Origin: Ichthyosporea sp. XGB-2017a
Taxonomy: Eukaryota > Opisthokonta > Ichthyosporea
Direction of reading: 5' to 3'
Length of the DNA: 42,066 nt
Assembly: GCA_002811675.1 (NCBI GenBank)
Contig: PDIM01010265.1
Location: forward strand, 1 to 42,066
Part shown: piece after piece, positions 1 to 11,475 of the stretch
How positions within the stretch are numbered: the stretch's first letter is position 1
Layout: every line of letters starts with the position of its first letter
The notes under the pieces: generated by a model
Databases searched by the model: none
What the model was told of the DNA's origin: nothing
Seen by the model: only the letters and a program-made list of their open reading frames with translations
Translations under genes and position numbers: made by a program

Positions 1-423
1 GCTGTTTTTTTTTTTTTTTTTTTTTCTCTCTCTTGTAAATTTTATTTTATTTTATTTTTTATTTTATTTATTTTACTTAAAATTTTATTTTGTGTGTCTT
101 TGTGGATTTTGGTTTGTTTTGCCTTGTTTTGTTTTTTAATGTTTGTGTATATCAGTGTTGGTGTTTGATTGATTTGATTGGAGAAAGTCTGAGGATTGAC
201 TTGTTTTTCGTGTCAGTTTTTCCTGTTTTTTCTTTATTTTGTAAATTGCGAATTTCTTTGGACTGTTTATATATTCAACTTGTGCGATATTAAACGGGAA
301 TACTTCAAAACGGAAACTGAAGAAGAAAAGAAGATTTAACTAAGAGGCCGGCGTAGAGTAAGGAGAAGCAAAACAAACAGAAAAAAAAAACGAGCATCAG
401 TAGAGTAGAGGTGATTATATAGA
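1..423. other. T-rich 5' flank, no gene
   Basis: The stretch opens with a T homopolymer and stays strongly T-rich to about base 290, then turns purine-rich just before the RRM gene start. The only open frame is a low-complexity Phe/Val/Cys run typical of T-rich DNA. It probably holds the promoter and 5' UTR of the downstream RRM gene. The sequence begins in a homopolymer, so the left edge may be an assembly break. Confidence 0.6.
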
Positions 424-1920
424 ATGTCTTCCTCACTGTGTAAAACTCTGAACACAGACAGCGGAGTACACGGAATGGGCAGCACTGATGGAACATTTGG
501 GGTGGAACCCATTGTAGTAGACTCTGATGGGTCTTCTAAGCACATGGAAATTATTCCAGGGATCTTACCTGTTGGAAAACAGGACCATCCAGAAGAGAAA
601 TGGGGAAGCAATGTTACTAGCATGGAATCTAATAGCACTCAAAGGGAAGACGAAGATTCTTTTGCTATACACTCGAGCTCTTCTGAAAGTACTTTAAAGT
701 GTAATGGGGAAGGGACTAATTTGTATGTAAAACACCTACCGTTTGATATGAATGAACAGGCCTTGAAAGAGCTATTTTCTAGCTTTGGCGAAATAGACTC
801 GTGTAAGATTATTTGTGATCCTTCAACAGGTGTAAGTTACGGATATGGCTTTGTAAACTTTGTTTCCCCGAACGATGCAATGAAGGCCATTGAATCAATG
901 AATGGATGGATGGCAGGGACGTTGCCCTTAATTGTGAAGCTCGCTGACAGGAGATCTTTTTGTGAAGAGTCGCTTGAAGGACCACCTAATTCGAACTTGT
1001 ATGTGAAAAATCTCACTCCAGAAACCGGTGAGCAAGAACTCATGATGATGTTTTCTCCGTATGGAACGGTGCTTCACACTAAAGTGCTCACTGACAAACA
1101 CACGGGAGCCAGTCGTTGTATTGGAATGGTCAAATTTGCCACAATCGAAGAGGCAACTTTAGCGAAAGAATCGCTGAACGGGTGTGGGGTGGGACCATAT
1201 GGTTCGAGTACATTAATTGTCAAATTTGCGGAAACAGAAGAGTCGAAGATGCGCAGAAGAATGAAACGTATGGAGCGTTTGAATAGTACAGCTCCTCACC
1301 AGGCTTCCTATTCTGTGCCACCGAATCTTCCACAAATGAATGGGTTCTTTTCTCCTTATGGTTCTTCTGGTTTTGGCCATTTGGGGTATGAGAACTACTT
1401 TCGAAATTATGCCGGGATTCCTGGGGTTTTTAATGGTGCCTACCCTCCGACTATTAATGGTCCAACTATGGGAAACAAGCCCCCACACACCAGATACCAA
1501 CCTTATTCAACCAGCACATCCTTTTCTGTTCCCGTAGATGAAGAGCATAGCAAACATTCGTTATTTGTTTTCCATATTCCGGCCTCTCTTGATGACGCAG
1601 GCATATATCACTTATTTGCCCCGTTTGGCGCACTACAGTCGGCAAAAGTAATTGTCGATAAAAATACAGGTAAGATTGTTTTTATCCTCCTCAGTTTATT
1701 CGAAAGTACACGACTGAGATATTAACTTAAATATAATTTCCATTTTATTTTGTCACATTTGCAATGGACTGCAGGTCGTAGCAAAGGTTACGGATTTGTT
1801 AATTTTATGAAAGGCGAGAATGCTGCAAATGCGGTGGCTATGATGAATGGGTACAGCATTGATGGCAAGTACTTGAAAGTTGCACACAAAACGGCCAAGA
1901 CATCAACATCATTTTCTTGA
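424..1920 (+). CDS. Three-RRM RNA-binding protein (ELAV/CELF-like architecture)
   Basis: Two exons, 424-1669 and 1775-1920, encode about 463 residues; the 105-nt intron runs from GTAAGA to CTGCAG. Three RNA-recognition motifs are visible. RRM1 lies near residues 98-180 (RNP2 LYVKHL, RNP1 YGYGFVNF). RRM2 lies near 190-280 (LYVKNL; a weaker RNP1 with IGMVKF). RRM3 is at the C terminus (LFVFHI; RNP1 KGYGFVNF). A Pro/Gly/Tyr/Asn-rich linker separates RRM2 from RRM3, and the N terminus is acidic and Ser-rich. The two-plus-one layout with a C-terminal RRM is that of ELAV/Hu and CELF/Bruno proteins, which act in splicing, mRNA stability and translation; the exact orthologue cannot be settled by eye. 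The intron falls just before RNP1 of RRM3, and a reading frame that ignored it would lose that motif. An AATAAA at 2001-2006 is a likely poly(A) signal. It is convergent with the SVIP-like gene. Confidence 0.88.
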
Positions 1921-2160
1921 GAAGGCACACACTATTTTCTTTCTTGCATGCAGAGTTAAGCTTTAGGCCTGTTATAATGCTGTTAAGAATGAAGAACAAG
2001 AATAAAGACAAAATCCTTAAACCCCTCGAAAGAAGACTGCGGACGAAAGCAAAAAGGAATTGATATTATTTGTGGACGACGCGTTGCATATGACACATAG
2101 AACTCTCAAGACTTGAATGACATTGGAAAGGAGAAATAGTGAAACGAGATAAAGAAAGAA

Positions 2161-2520
2161 CTATCCTGTAGTCCATTTCAGCGAATTATCATTCTGGGAA
2201 GAACTGGCTGCGTTGCTTTGCATTTTCTTACGGGCCTCATCCCTCTCTTTCATGCGCTGAACAGATTTCGGATCCTTGATACCTACTCAGAAGAAACAAA
2301 CAAAACACAGAAAAAACCAAGATTAGATCATTACCTCTAAGCAATAACTAGACTCCTGATCAAGTAACTACACACCTTTGTTTGCCGCCTGGGCATTTCG
2401 TTTTTCAGCAGCTTCCACTAATCTAGCTCTCTGTGCTTCCTTTTCCGCGGCAGTAAGGGGCTGACTGCTCTTTCCCATTTCATCCTCTTCGGGAGGGCAA
2501 CAACAGCAAATATTACCCAT
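2161..2520 (-). CDS. SVIP: Small VCP/p97-interacting protein (SVIP-like)
   Basis: This short two-exon gene is easy to miss. Exon 1 is 2520-2376 and exon 2 is 2282-2161, with a 93-nt GT-AG intron, giving 88 residues (human SVIP has 77). The N terminus MGNICCCC offers a Gly2 myristoylation site followed by four Cys likely to be palmitoylated. The segment RARLVEAAEKR, near residues 31-41, fits the VCP-interacting motif R-x5-A-A-x2-R exactly. The exon junction gives NKGIKDPKSV, which aligns with the SRGILDVQSV of animal SVIP, and the C terminus LKWTTG matches the LRWTVS ending. In animals SVIP is anchored to ER and lysosomal membranes and inhibits p97-dependent ER-associated degradation. The gene is divergent from the proteasome subunit gene Rpn9. 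Family assignment rests on remembered motifs, but the VIM, the lipidation end and the C-terminal box all agree. Confidence 0.82.
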
Positions 2521-3035
2521 ACCTACTAATTAAACATACATCCAAAGCTAAATCAGTCTGTTCTTCTTATATACTCAAGTATGGAAATCTGGGAAAAAGA
2601 AAAAAAACAAACGCTTCCTTCCCTTTACCCTCCTCCCTGAAAAAAATAAAAATTACAGCAGGAAAAAAAAATTTCTGCTTTTTCGTTTTTTCTTCCTCCC
2701 TGGTTTTTTCTCAAGAGTCAAGGAGCCGCTCCCTGTTTTTTCTTTTTTCAACGATTCTTTTTTCTTTCTTTTTTTCGTCTGTTGGTTTTTTCGCTCTTGG
2801 TCGTGGCTCCCTGCACTCTGCCGCCTCCTGCTTTTTGCAAATTTTGCTTTTCTTGTTTTCTTCTTTCTCTTTTTCTATTTTTTTTTATTTCTTTTTTTGT
2901 TTGGTATTAGTTTGCGATTTTTATTTCTATTTTTGATTGAGAATAGCAAGGCAAAGACAAAGGTGTGAGATCGATATATATATATAGATAGATAGTACAA
3001 GCATTGCTTCCAAGGACTGTGAGATTTGATTAACT
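2521..3035. promoter_or_regulatory. Divergent SVIP/Rpn9 intergenic region
   Basis: This 515-base stretch has no gene and lies between two divergent starts. Bases 2600-2930 are a long pyrimidine-rich tract (T and C on the + strand) with repeated GTTTTTTC-type words, and a TATATATATA run followed by GATAGATAGATAG precedes the Rpn9 start near 2975-2995. It is likely a shared promoter region; no specific factor site can be named. Confidence 0.45.
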
Positions 3036-4205
3036 ATGGAGATTGATAAGTTTAAGGATATGACAGTGGACGAGTTTTTCGTTCAGATGAACCGTTCGCA
3101 TCCTCAATTTGCGGAACAGTTGGCAAAAATGCAAGATTTCGAGTCCCGAAAGCTGTACCATCAGCTGTCTCTTGTGCTGAAAGAATTCACTGTTGCACTA
3201 ACTTCGTCCGCTCGAAGGGGAGATGAGGCTTGCTCGACCATGTATTCGAAATTTGTCTCCAAGATTAGATTTAAGATGAACCCAATCACTTTAATTGAAG
3301 TGTGTATTTTGTTGGTTGACAAGACTGACAATGCTGAAAAAGCCATCAAATTTATGGAGTATATATCTAAGGAGCTTGAACGATCGAAACCTGCTTATAT
3401 ACTTGCACAGATGAAGTTGGCGGACATTTTGCTGGGGAAGAAGGATTTTGAAGCTTGTAAGGGGATAATGGAAGAGATTGAAAAAGAAATCGAAACTAGT
3501 AGAGTTGAGTTGCCTTTGGCCATTCACTCTGCTTATTATATTGTTTCAGCAGAGTACTTTAAACTTCAGGGAAATTTCACTTCATTTTACAATGATGCAT
3601 TGAAATACTTGGCGTGTGCTGATCTGGATACTCTTGCGCCTGCCAGGCGCGTGCAATGTGCGTTTGACTTGGGGCTTGCTGCGGTTTTGTCTTCGGATAT
3701 CTACAATTTTGGAGAGCTGGTAGTTCATCCTATCTTAGACAGCTTGAAGGGGACCGAGCATGATTGGTTAAATGAATTCTTGAGAGCTTTCAACTCTGGT
3801 GATATTAGTACTTTCACACGCTTGAAGGCGAAGTGGAGTACCCAGAATGATTTAAAAGCAAACAGCAATGCACTTGTTGAGAAAATTCGACTTCTTGCCT
3901 TAATCCAGCTCGTCTTTAGTCGCCCTGCTGACGACAGAAGACTATCGTTTGAAATAATTTCAAAACACGTCCAAGTCCCGGTCAACGACGTTGAAGTTTT
4001 GGTGATGAAAGCATTGTCCCTTAAGCTTATTAAAGGTATTATGGATCAAGTGAAGCAGGAAGTTTTGGTCAAGTGGGTGCGTCCCAGAGTAATGGACAAG
4101 GAGCAAATCGTGCTCATCAAGGACAATTTAAAGAACTGGTGCACAAAAGTTTCTACGACTCAGGCGTTCATTGAGGAAAACACTCCTGATTTCATTGGCC
4201 ATTAG
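3036..4205 (+). CDS. PSMD13: 26S proteasome lid subunit Rpn9 / PSMD13 (PCI domain)
   Basis: A single exon of 389 residues; human PSMD13 has 376. Characteristic family stretches are present: KLYHQLSLVLKEF near residue 40, YYNDALKYL-like residues (SFYNDALKYLACADL) near 185, NFGELVVHPILDSLKGT near 230, and the PCI winged-helix region from about 290 (RRLSFEIISKHVQVPVNDVE, then VEVLVMKALSLKLIKG). The C terminus carries VLVKWVRPRVMDKEQI, matching the MTWVQPRVLD region of the human protein. Rpn9 is a non-ATPase structural subunit of the 19S regulatory lid, in contact with Rpn8 and Rpn10. The ATG at 3036 gives a family-length protein. AATAAA at 4312-4317 is a likely poly(A) signal. It is convergent with CNOT2 and divergent from the SVIP-like gene, another ubiquitin-pathway component. 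Confidence 0.95.
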   Translation: MEIDKFKDMTVDEFFVQMNRSHPQFAEQLAKMQDFESRKLYHQLSLVLKEFTVALTSSARRGDEACSTMYSKFVSKIRFKMNPITLIEVCILLVDKTDNAEKAIKFMEYISKELERSKPAYILAQMKLADILLGKKDFEACKGIMEEIEKEIETSRVELPLAIHSAYYIVSAEYFKLQGNFTSFYNDALKYLACADLDTLAPARRVQCAFDLGLAAVLSSDIYNFGELVVHPILDSLKGTEHDWLNEFLRAFNSGDISTFTRLKAKWSTQNDLKANSNALVEKIRLLALIQLVFSRPADDRRLSFEIISKHVQVPVNDVEVLVMKALSLKLIKGIMDQVKQEVLVKWVRPRVMDKEQIVLIKDNLKNWCTKVSTTQAFIEENTPDFIGH

Positions 4206-4451
4206 AGAGGAACTTCATGTGTGCATTCTTTTCACCCATGGCTCTAGAAAAAAGTGAAGAGAGAGAGAGTGCAGAAATCTGTAAATTATAATATACACTC
4301 CCAATAGCAGAAATAAATGATGAGAAAAATATGCTTTATTTGCAAACGGTTTGAATTGGGCAGTATCACGACCTGACAATTCAGTGTTCATCAACAACAT
4401 TCCTTTCCTCATTTGCGTACGTTATTGTACCTTATACAGTTCATTTCAGTT

Positions 4452-6038
4452 CTAATTCACACCAAGCTTAGCGGTCTTTCTCTCTTCTAACTGATCATAT
4501 GCCAAAACAAAATCTTTTCGAATCTTTTGCCACGTCTTCGGATCAAAGTAAATGTATATTCCCCTTTCATAAGTACCCGTTTTCACACTCGGCTCAGTCC
4601 CAGGGGCTCTAGTAAACCAAAGACGCAAATCCTTATGATACCTCCAGTCCCGATTGTATAACTCGTTAGCAGCAGCTTGTTGAATAACATCACGTGGCAT
4701 ACTGTAAAATGCATAAAATAGAGTTTCATCCGAAAACAGAGTTAGTTTCATTTGAGGAGGCTGTAAAGTGGCTTGGACATAGTAACACTGTGGCAAAGTA
4801 TATTCAGGTTCACTTTTACCAGGCCCTCCAGCAGAACTTTCACCACTTTGAGATCTTTTTGAGAATTCCGGAAAAGGAGTCGTAAAGGAACTATATAGAC
4901 TTCTGTTATTCGCAACAAAATACAAACATAGAATAAAGAGTGGCCGTTAGCATTATATTTCATACAAAGTTAACTAAATCCGTAGGCAAATTATAGGCAA
5001 AACTTACTCTGACGAGTTTAAACTGAGTCCCAAGCTTGTCAAATCACACCCCAAAGAAAGCATATTTATGTCCTGTTCTGTCATTCTGATAACACTTAAA
5101 AGCCCCATAAGCCCATATCGAGAATCAGGTCCCTCAATCACCATACCCGAACTACCTCCATGACCCATACCCATAATGTTATTTGGATTATTGTTAATCT
5201 GGCTATTTGACATATTGCCCACTGAGGAGGGGCCACCTACATTGCCTGTATATTGAAATATTAGCCAACAATAACACAGTTAGAAACAAACATTATAAAC
5301 GGAGACATCACACACAAATCTTAAAAATCACAATACCTTCACCGTCGCTTGGCCTCATCCCAGGCATACTTTGTCCAGGTAAGGCTGGGAAATCTTCACT
5401 ATTGATTGTAAATTCACCATTAACTTGCATTGCTTGCTGATCTCCTACTTGATTGGCTCTCTGCGCTACAAGAGCAGCAGCCGAAAGAGGGGTAGGAAAA
5501 TTGTTCGAAATCCCTCTGCCATTATCGCGCACACCTAAAGCAGGAAAGTCGGACATATCAATCCTTGAACGTAAATCATCTAATACAACACGATACACGT
5601 CAGTATACAAACGAATCCTTCCAACTGTATATCATAGAACCTACAATCAGAAATAATATTACCTCCATCACCATGACCGGTGCTTCCAACTGCCCCACTG
5701 CCAACAACCGTTGAACTATTCCCCACTCCTCCTCCACTAGACATCATTCCAGAACCTACAGCTGAAGATGGTCCAGCATTGGATACCCCTCCCTGAAGCA
5801 AATGCTGTTGTTGTTGTGACTGTTGCTGCATAGCAGCCATCATATGAGGATGAGGATTTCCCATTCCCTGCAATGGATGGCTAAAAACATGGTTATTTGA
5901 TGGATGTTGCTGCCCTTGTGGAACCCCGCCGCCAGCTGAACCTCCTCCACCAACACCCGCTCCCTGCTGAGACATACCACCAGGCCCCTGCCCAAGATTC
6001 ATACCTGGATGCACCTGCTGGGCTTGACTGTGCTGCAT
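4452..6038 (-). CDS. CNOT2: CCR4-NOT complex subunit 2 (NOT2)
   Basis: Four exons on the minus strand are inferred from phase-compatible GT-AG junctions: 6038-5663, 5579-5337, 5245-5008 and 4902-4452, about 435 residues, with introns of 83, 91 and 105 nt. The first exon is Gln/Gly/Met/Ser-rich and disordered. The middle contains two DFPAL motifs (MSDFPALG and SEDFPALPGQ) and then QDINMLSLGCDLTSLGLSL, the NOT-anchor region. The C-terminal NOT box includes YNRDWRYHKDLRLWFTRAPG and a YERGIYIYFDP segment, close to human CNOT2. CNOT2 pairs with CNOT3 in the NOT module that links deadenylation to transcription and decay. An upstream non-coding or short coding exon cannot be excluded, because the ATG at 6036-6038 starts directly in the Gln-rich region. 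It is divergent from ARS2. Confidence 0.92.
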
Positions 6039-6916
6039 TACAATAAATACTTCTTGATTCAGTTTTCAAATATACTAGCCTTGTAAGCTGATCACAAACA
6101 AAGCCGAAAAACGCCAAACCACAAAACAGAACGAAAAGCAAAACCAATCTTCTTATAGAGCTCTCCAATTCCACACTTTCTTCCACTTCAACGACCACTA
6201 ATTCTTCTCGCCCTTATTGATTATCCCAAACACTACCCGGTAGAATATAACCCCACAGCAGACGTGTTTGGTTTGTCAATCAAATACGAGCGTGCTTCAA
6301 TTCAGTTTCCCAAAAGGGTGTGAGAGAGTCAATCCCAGTAGTAAGTAATGTTACAATAGTAGTCCCTAGATCTATCAGTGCATCCATCCATCCATTTCCA
6401 TTCCACCATTCCATCCATACGTCCATCTATTATCCGTCCTGGTGTGGTGTGGCATTATTAGGCATAACTACGTTACAACACTGCCGTCTGCCACACAGCC
6501 AAGGGAAGGGAAGGGGTTGGCTTGTGGCAGACAGACAGACAGCTGGAAGGGAACAGCAACAACAAACAACACCCTGCTGCAAGGGGGGACCGGGGAGGGA
6601 GCCAGCGTGTAGCTGTAGGATCAAGGAGCGACATGATCCTGGTACTGATCAGTATCAATCAATATATTTGTATACTGCTGGCCTAACCCTAGCTAGGGAC
6701 TTCACACGATCATGGACGGCCCCTTTTTAATTTTATTTTAGACTCAAGAGTTGTGTTTTTGCTGCTTGCATGGCCTTGGGGTGTTGTTTTTGTTTAGTTT
6801 TGTTGGAATTGAATTGATGTGTGTTTGATCAACCCTTGCTCCCTTTGTATTTCTTTTTTTTTGTTTTTTGTTTCCCACTTTGAGTGCTCAGTTTTTAGTG
6901 CGTCGTCAGCAGAGTT
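6039..6916. promoter_or_regulatory. Divergent CNOT2/ARS2 intergenic region with CCAT microsatellite
   Basis: This 878-base gene-free stretch lies between two divergent starts. It contains an imperfect CCAT repeat at about 6381-6427 and a short GACA repeat at about 6529-6541. Bases 6480-6620 are GC-richer than the surroundings. A T-rich stretch at about 6720-6895 precedes the ARS2 start. The open frames here are in low-complexity sequence and look non-coding. Confidence 0.45.
6381..6427. repeat. Imperfect CCAT microsatellite
   Basis: Tandem CATC/CCAT units, with interruptions of the type CCATTTCCATTCCACCATT, fill this interval between the CNOT2 and ARS2 starts. It is likely length-polymorphic. 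No function is implied. Confidence 0.6.
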
Positions 6917-9325
6917 ATGAGGTCTCCGATTAGCTCTCCCATCAGTGATGAGGAGTATGAAAACAGCAGGCGCGAGTATCGTAGGGAAAAGTTCCTGCAG
7001 GAGAGAAGAGGCTCGGACGCGAGCGTTCCAGAAGAAACCCCGGACGTAAAGGGTGGAAGATCCCCACAGCACGGAGACTGGAGAAGGTCGTCGGGGGGGC
7101 GTGAGGGAAGTGGCTATGATCGTAGAATATCTGATGATTTTGGTAATGGAGGTGGCCCTCGAGATCGTGACTATCGAATGGAAAGGGAACGCAGGTTTTC
7201 GGGCAGTAACGAGCGTGATTTTCCAAGATACAGAGGAGGACATGGCGGTGATCGTCGATGGGAAGGTGGAGGGTATTCAGACTCTAGGGGTTATTATGGC
7301 CGACGAGGTGGCAGTCCTGGTAGATATCGGGGGAATTACCATGATCGAGGAGGAAGATACGGAGACAGAGGGTATAACGATGATCGAGGAGGATATGGAG
7401 GACGTGGTGGCTATAAGCGCAGCAGAGATGACGATAGTCCAGGAGGACCTTTAGCGGACCGCCTTGGCAAACGCTTCCGCCCGGGCGATGCGCCAAGGGG
7501 TGCATTTTCTCGAGGGGGTCCACCTCGTGGAGGGCCTAGCTTCTATTCACCGAAAGGGCCTGGGGGTAACGGAGGTGAAGCAATGAGCTTTAAACAATTC
7601 CTGGATACTATTCCTCCAAATGTTGATGCTGCCGAGGCTGCTTCGAAGTATGAAACCTACAAGAATGAGTTTGCAGCGAAAAATATGCGCAACTTCTTTT
7701 TCGATAATGCGAAAGCTTCCGTTTGGAAAGAACTTTACGACCGTGATGGGAAAAATGAACTAACTGAGATGGAAAAGCCGTTCGTGGAAAAAAGAAGAAA
7801 TATGTTTTTTGGGGATCTGGATGATGGCAAATTAGATGGTGTGAGCTTGGATAACTCTGGTGCGCAGAAGGCATCGACATATTGCTTGAAGTTTAACCGG
7901 AAAGTGTATGTAAGTGGAGTCAAAGATGATGAAGTAGAAGAAGTTGAGATAAAGGAGGATTCGGGCGATAAAGCTGAAGAAAATGAAGAGAAAGCAGAGG
8001 AGGTTGAAGAGGGAGAGACAAAAGCAACACCTGCTCCATCGAAACCCAATACCAGTATTCCGCCTTTCACACTTTGTTTTTTTGGTATTAATTCTTCTGT
8101 GAGTAGAAAGGATGTGGTAGAAGTCTTGAAAGCTGAATCGCAGTGTTTTGTGAGATTAGCTCTTTCGCAGCCTAGTGTCCACAAGCGTTGCGCGCGAATG
8201 GGATGGGCGCACTTCAATACGTCTTTAGACAATGACTTTAATTTGTCCAAAATCGCAGAGTCAATCAGCAATAAGCGCATTGAAAATTGCCAGCTGAGAT
8301 GTGATATTAATGTTCTATCCTCGAAGCATGTTCGATTTGCCCCGGCGGAGCTGTCAACACCGGAGCGTATTTTGACGGATTTAAAGAATTGTGTCACTTT
8401 GACTGTACAATTGGATGAAGAAGCGGGGTTCAACGAAAAAAATCGACTGGTATCTGAAGCAGAGGATGCTGTTACTAAATTCGAGGGTGAAAAAGACAGC
8501 GAAGAGTTTAAAAATCAAATGGTGAAAATTTTGGATTTGCTGCTATTGTACATGCGCTGTGTCCATTACTTTTGCTATTATGGGGGTTGTGTAAAAACCG
8601 AATGCTTTGCTGATTTGTCGAGGAGAAGCGGCATTATTTTTGTTCGAAGGCAGCTTACTGAAGACAGCAATTTTTCTAAGGATAATGCTGGAAAAAATCG
8701 ATGGGTTGAAAATTTAGATAATAGTGTAAAAGACTTCCAGAACTCGCCTTTAAGGGCGGAAGATGCCAAATTGCTTGGGTACACGGAAGATGAAGAAGAA
8801 TTGAAAACAAGGGTGGAGGAAGAAGTGAAAAAGTCATATTGCAAGCGGGAGGGTACCGATAGATTCAAATGTTGCGTCGATGAAGAAGGGTGTGGCAAAA
8901 TGTTTGAAAGTGAAGAATTCGTTATGAAGCATATAGCAAAGAAACACGAGAGTGTGATAGAAGAGCAGAAAGCGCTGGAACATCTCTTTCAGGAATACCT
9001 GCTTGACGGACGACGCAATTTTCCTCGGAATTCCTCTGGTAGTGTCGCGGCTTATGTACCAGCGGGCTCGAACTCTGGCCAAACAACAAATTCCTTGAAA
9101 GGGCCTCAGTTAGGATATTCGAGGGTGTTCAGAGGAGGTTATCGAAATGGAGCTCCGAATTTCCAAAGACCTTACTATGACAACAGGCGACATAATAACT
9201 TCAATAATCAAAATAACGAACAACCATATCCTCCATCAAATGAAAAAGCTGACCCAAGACAAATTCGACAATATGTAGATTTAGATGCACCAGAATCAGG
9301 AGCTATGGATGTGTCTCTCCCGTAA
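6917..9325 (+). CDS. ARS2: SERRATE/ARS2 RNA effector protein
   Basis: A single exon of 802 residues. The first 200 residues are rich in Arg, Gly, Asp, Ser and Tyr, with many RGG/RGGY and DRG repeats, a disordered RNA-binding region. The SERRATE/ARS2 N-terminal domain begins near 224 (AMSFKQFLDTIPPNVD, then AASKYETYKNEFAAKNM). An acidic Glu-rich insert lies near 340-370. The core continues with an RRM-like fold (PPFTLCFFGINSSVSRKD and RMGWAHFNT) and a helical domain. A zinc-finger segment follows near 650 (FKCCVDEEGCGKMFESEEFV, then a KHIAKKH helix), as in human ARS2 where FVxKHI precedes the HxxxxH pair. The C terminus is Asn/Pro/Tyr/Arg-rich. ARS2 bridges the nuclear cap-binding complex to miRNA processing, 3'-end formation and RNA decay. 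AATAAA at 9438-9443 is a likely poly(A) signal. It is convergent with the MAPK gene. Confidence 0.93.
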   Translation: MRSPISSPISDEEYENSRREYRREKFLQERRGSDASVPEETPDVKGGRSPQHGDWRRSSGGREGSGYDRRISDDFGNGGGPRDRDYRMERERRFSGSNERDFPRYRGGHGGDRRWEGGGYSDSRGYYGRRGGSPGRYRGNYHDRGGRYGDRGYNDDRGGYGGRGGYKRSRDDDSPGGPLADRLGKRFRPGDAPRGAFSRGGPPRGGPSFYSPKGPGGNGGEAMSFKQFLDTIPPNVDAAEAASKYETYKNEFAAKNMRNFFFDNAKASVWKELYDRDGKNELTEMEKPFVEKRRNMFFGDLDDGKLDGVSLDNSGAQKASTYCLKFNRKVYVSGVKDDEVEEVEIKEDSGDKAEENEEKAEEVEEGETKATPAPSKPNTSIPPFTLCFFGINSSVSRKDVVEVLKAESQCFVRLALSQPSVHKRCARMGWAHFNTSLDNDFNLSKIAESISNKRIENCQLRCDINVLSSKHVRFAPAELSTPERILTDLKNCVTLTVQLDEEAGFNEKNRLVSEAEDAVTKFEGEKDSEEFKNQMVKILDLLLLYMRCVHYFCYYGGCVKTECFADLSRRSGIIFVRRQLTEDSNFSKDNAGKNRWVENLDNSVKDFQNSPLRAEDAKLLGYTEDEEELKTRVEEEVKKSYCKREGTDRFKCCVDEEGCGKMFESEEFVMKHIAKKHESVIEEQKALEHLFQEYLLDGRRNFPRNSSGSVAAYVPAGSNSGQTTNSLKGPQLGYSRVFRGGYRNGAPNFQRPYYDNRRHNNFNNQNNEQPYPPSNEKADPRQIRQYVDLDAPESGAMDVSLP

Positions 9326-9668
9326 ACCCAGAGACATGCGAGAAATTAACAAGTAAGAAAACCCGAAACAGTTAGACATTCTTAAGAGCTTAGCATCTTG
9401 TAAACATTGTTTTATGAATCCGTCGTAGTATACTTGTAATAAAAGAGTGAGCTTGCTATGGATTGGTTGTAAATTCAACACAGTCACAGGGAGTTTTCTG
9501 TACTTACTTCTTAATTTGTGTAAGATTTTTATTTGCTGTTCAGGTCTATACGTACTAACTGGCTGCACCCGTCCCCGTCCCGTGATGTGAAGTTAAATAC
9601 TGTCTGTTATTGTTGAATGAAGCTGTGCCGACATTGACGATCTCTTTTTAGTCGTACTTTGTGTAAGA

Positions 9669-11109
<1,441 letters not shown>

Positions 11110-11475
11110 TTCTTTAGGTAGATGCGATAAAACCGATAATAACAAGGAGATTTATCAGCACAACGACTATGTTCTTTTTTCTTTTTCTTGTTCCTTTGTC
11201 TGGAGTTTCTTTTTTTGGTTAGTTGACTCGCTGATTGGCTTCACCTAAACACAGTAAGGCCAACGAATCGATACCACAGGAGAGAATCAAAAAGGTAAAA
11301 GCTGCAAATGTAGATTAAAGAGACTAAAACTAAAAACAAAGGGCGAGGGAGATAGGAAAAAAAAAAAAGAAAAAAAAAAAAAAAAAAAAAACCAACCAAT
11401 CCTGGTAAAGAAACGAAGCAGAAATATATAGCGAGAGAGAAAAAAAAAGCCCCAACGAAGATCTGTTAAACAAAA
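11110..11475. promoter_or_regulatory. Divergent MAPK/RPB3 intergenic region
   Basis: This 366-base stretch has no gene. A long A-rich tract occupies about 11356-11391, and the region just upstream of RPB3 is purine-rich. It presumably drives both genes. No defined factor site is recognised. Confidence 0.4.

Noticed and set aside
5580-5662. Alternative CNOT2 acceptor at 5625-5626
   Set aside because: It keeps the frame but would make a 38-nt intron and insert residues that do not resemble the family; the acceptor at 5580-5581 gives an 83-nt intron like its neighbours.
6320-6730. 136-residue plus-strand open frame
   Set aside because: It spans the CCAT microsatellite and other simple repeats between two divergent genes and shows no protein-like conservation pattern.
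7735-8433. 232-residue minus-strand open frame
   Set aside because: It is antisense to the acidic core of ARS2 and is Ser/Leu/Phe-rich, as expected from reverse reading of Glu/Lys codons.
11110-11145. Twelve-codon N-terminal extension of the MAPK
   Set aside because: It depends on a TTG start; the ATG at 11107-11109 gives a typical ERK N terminus.
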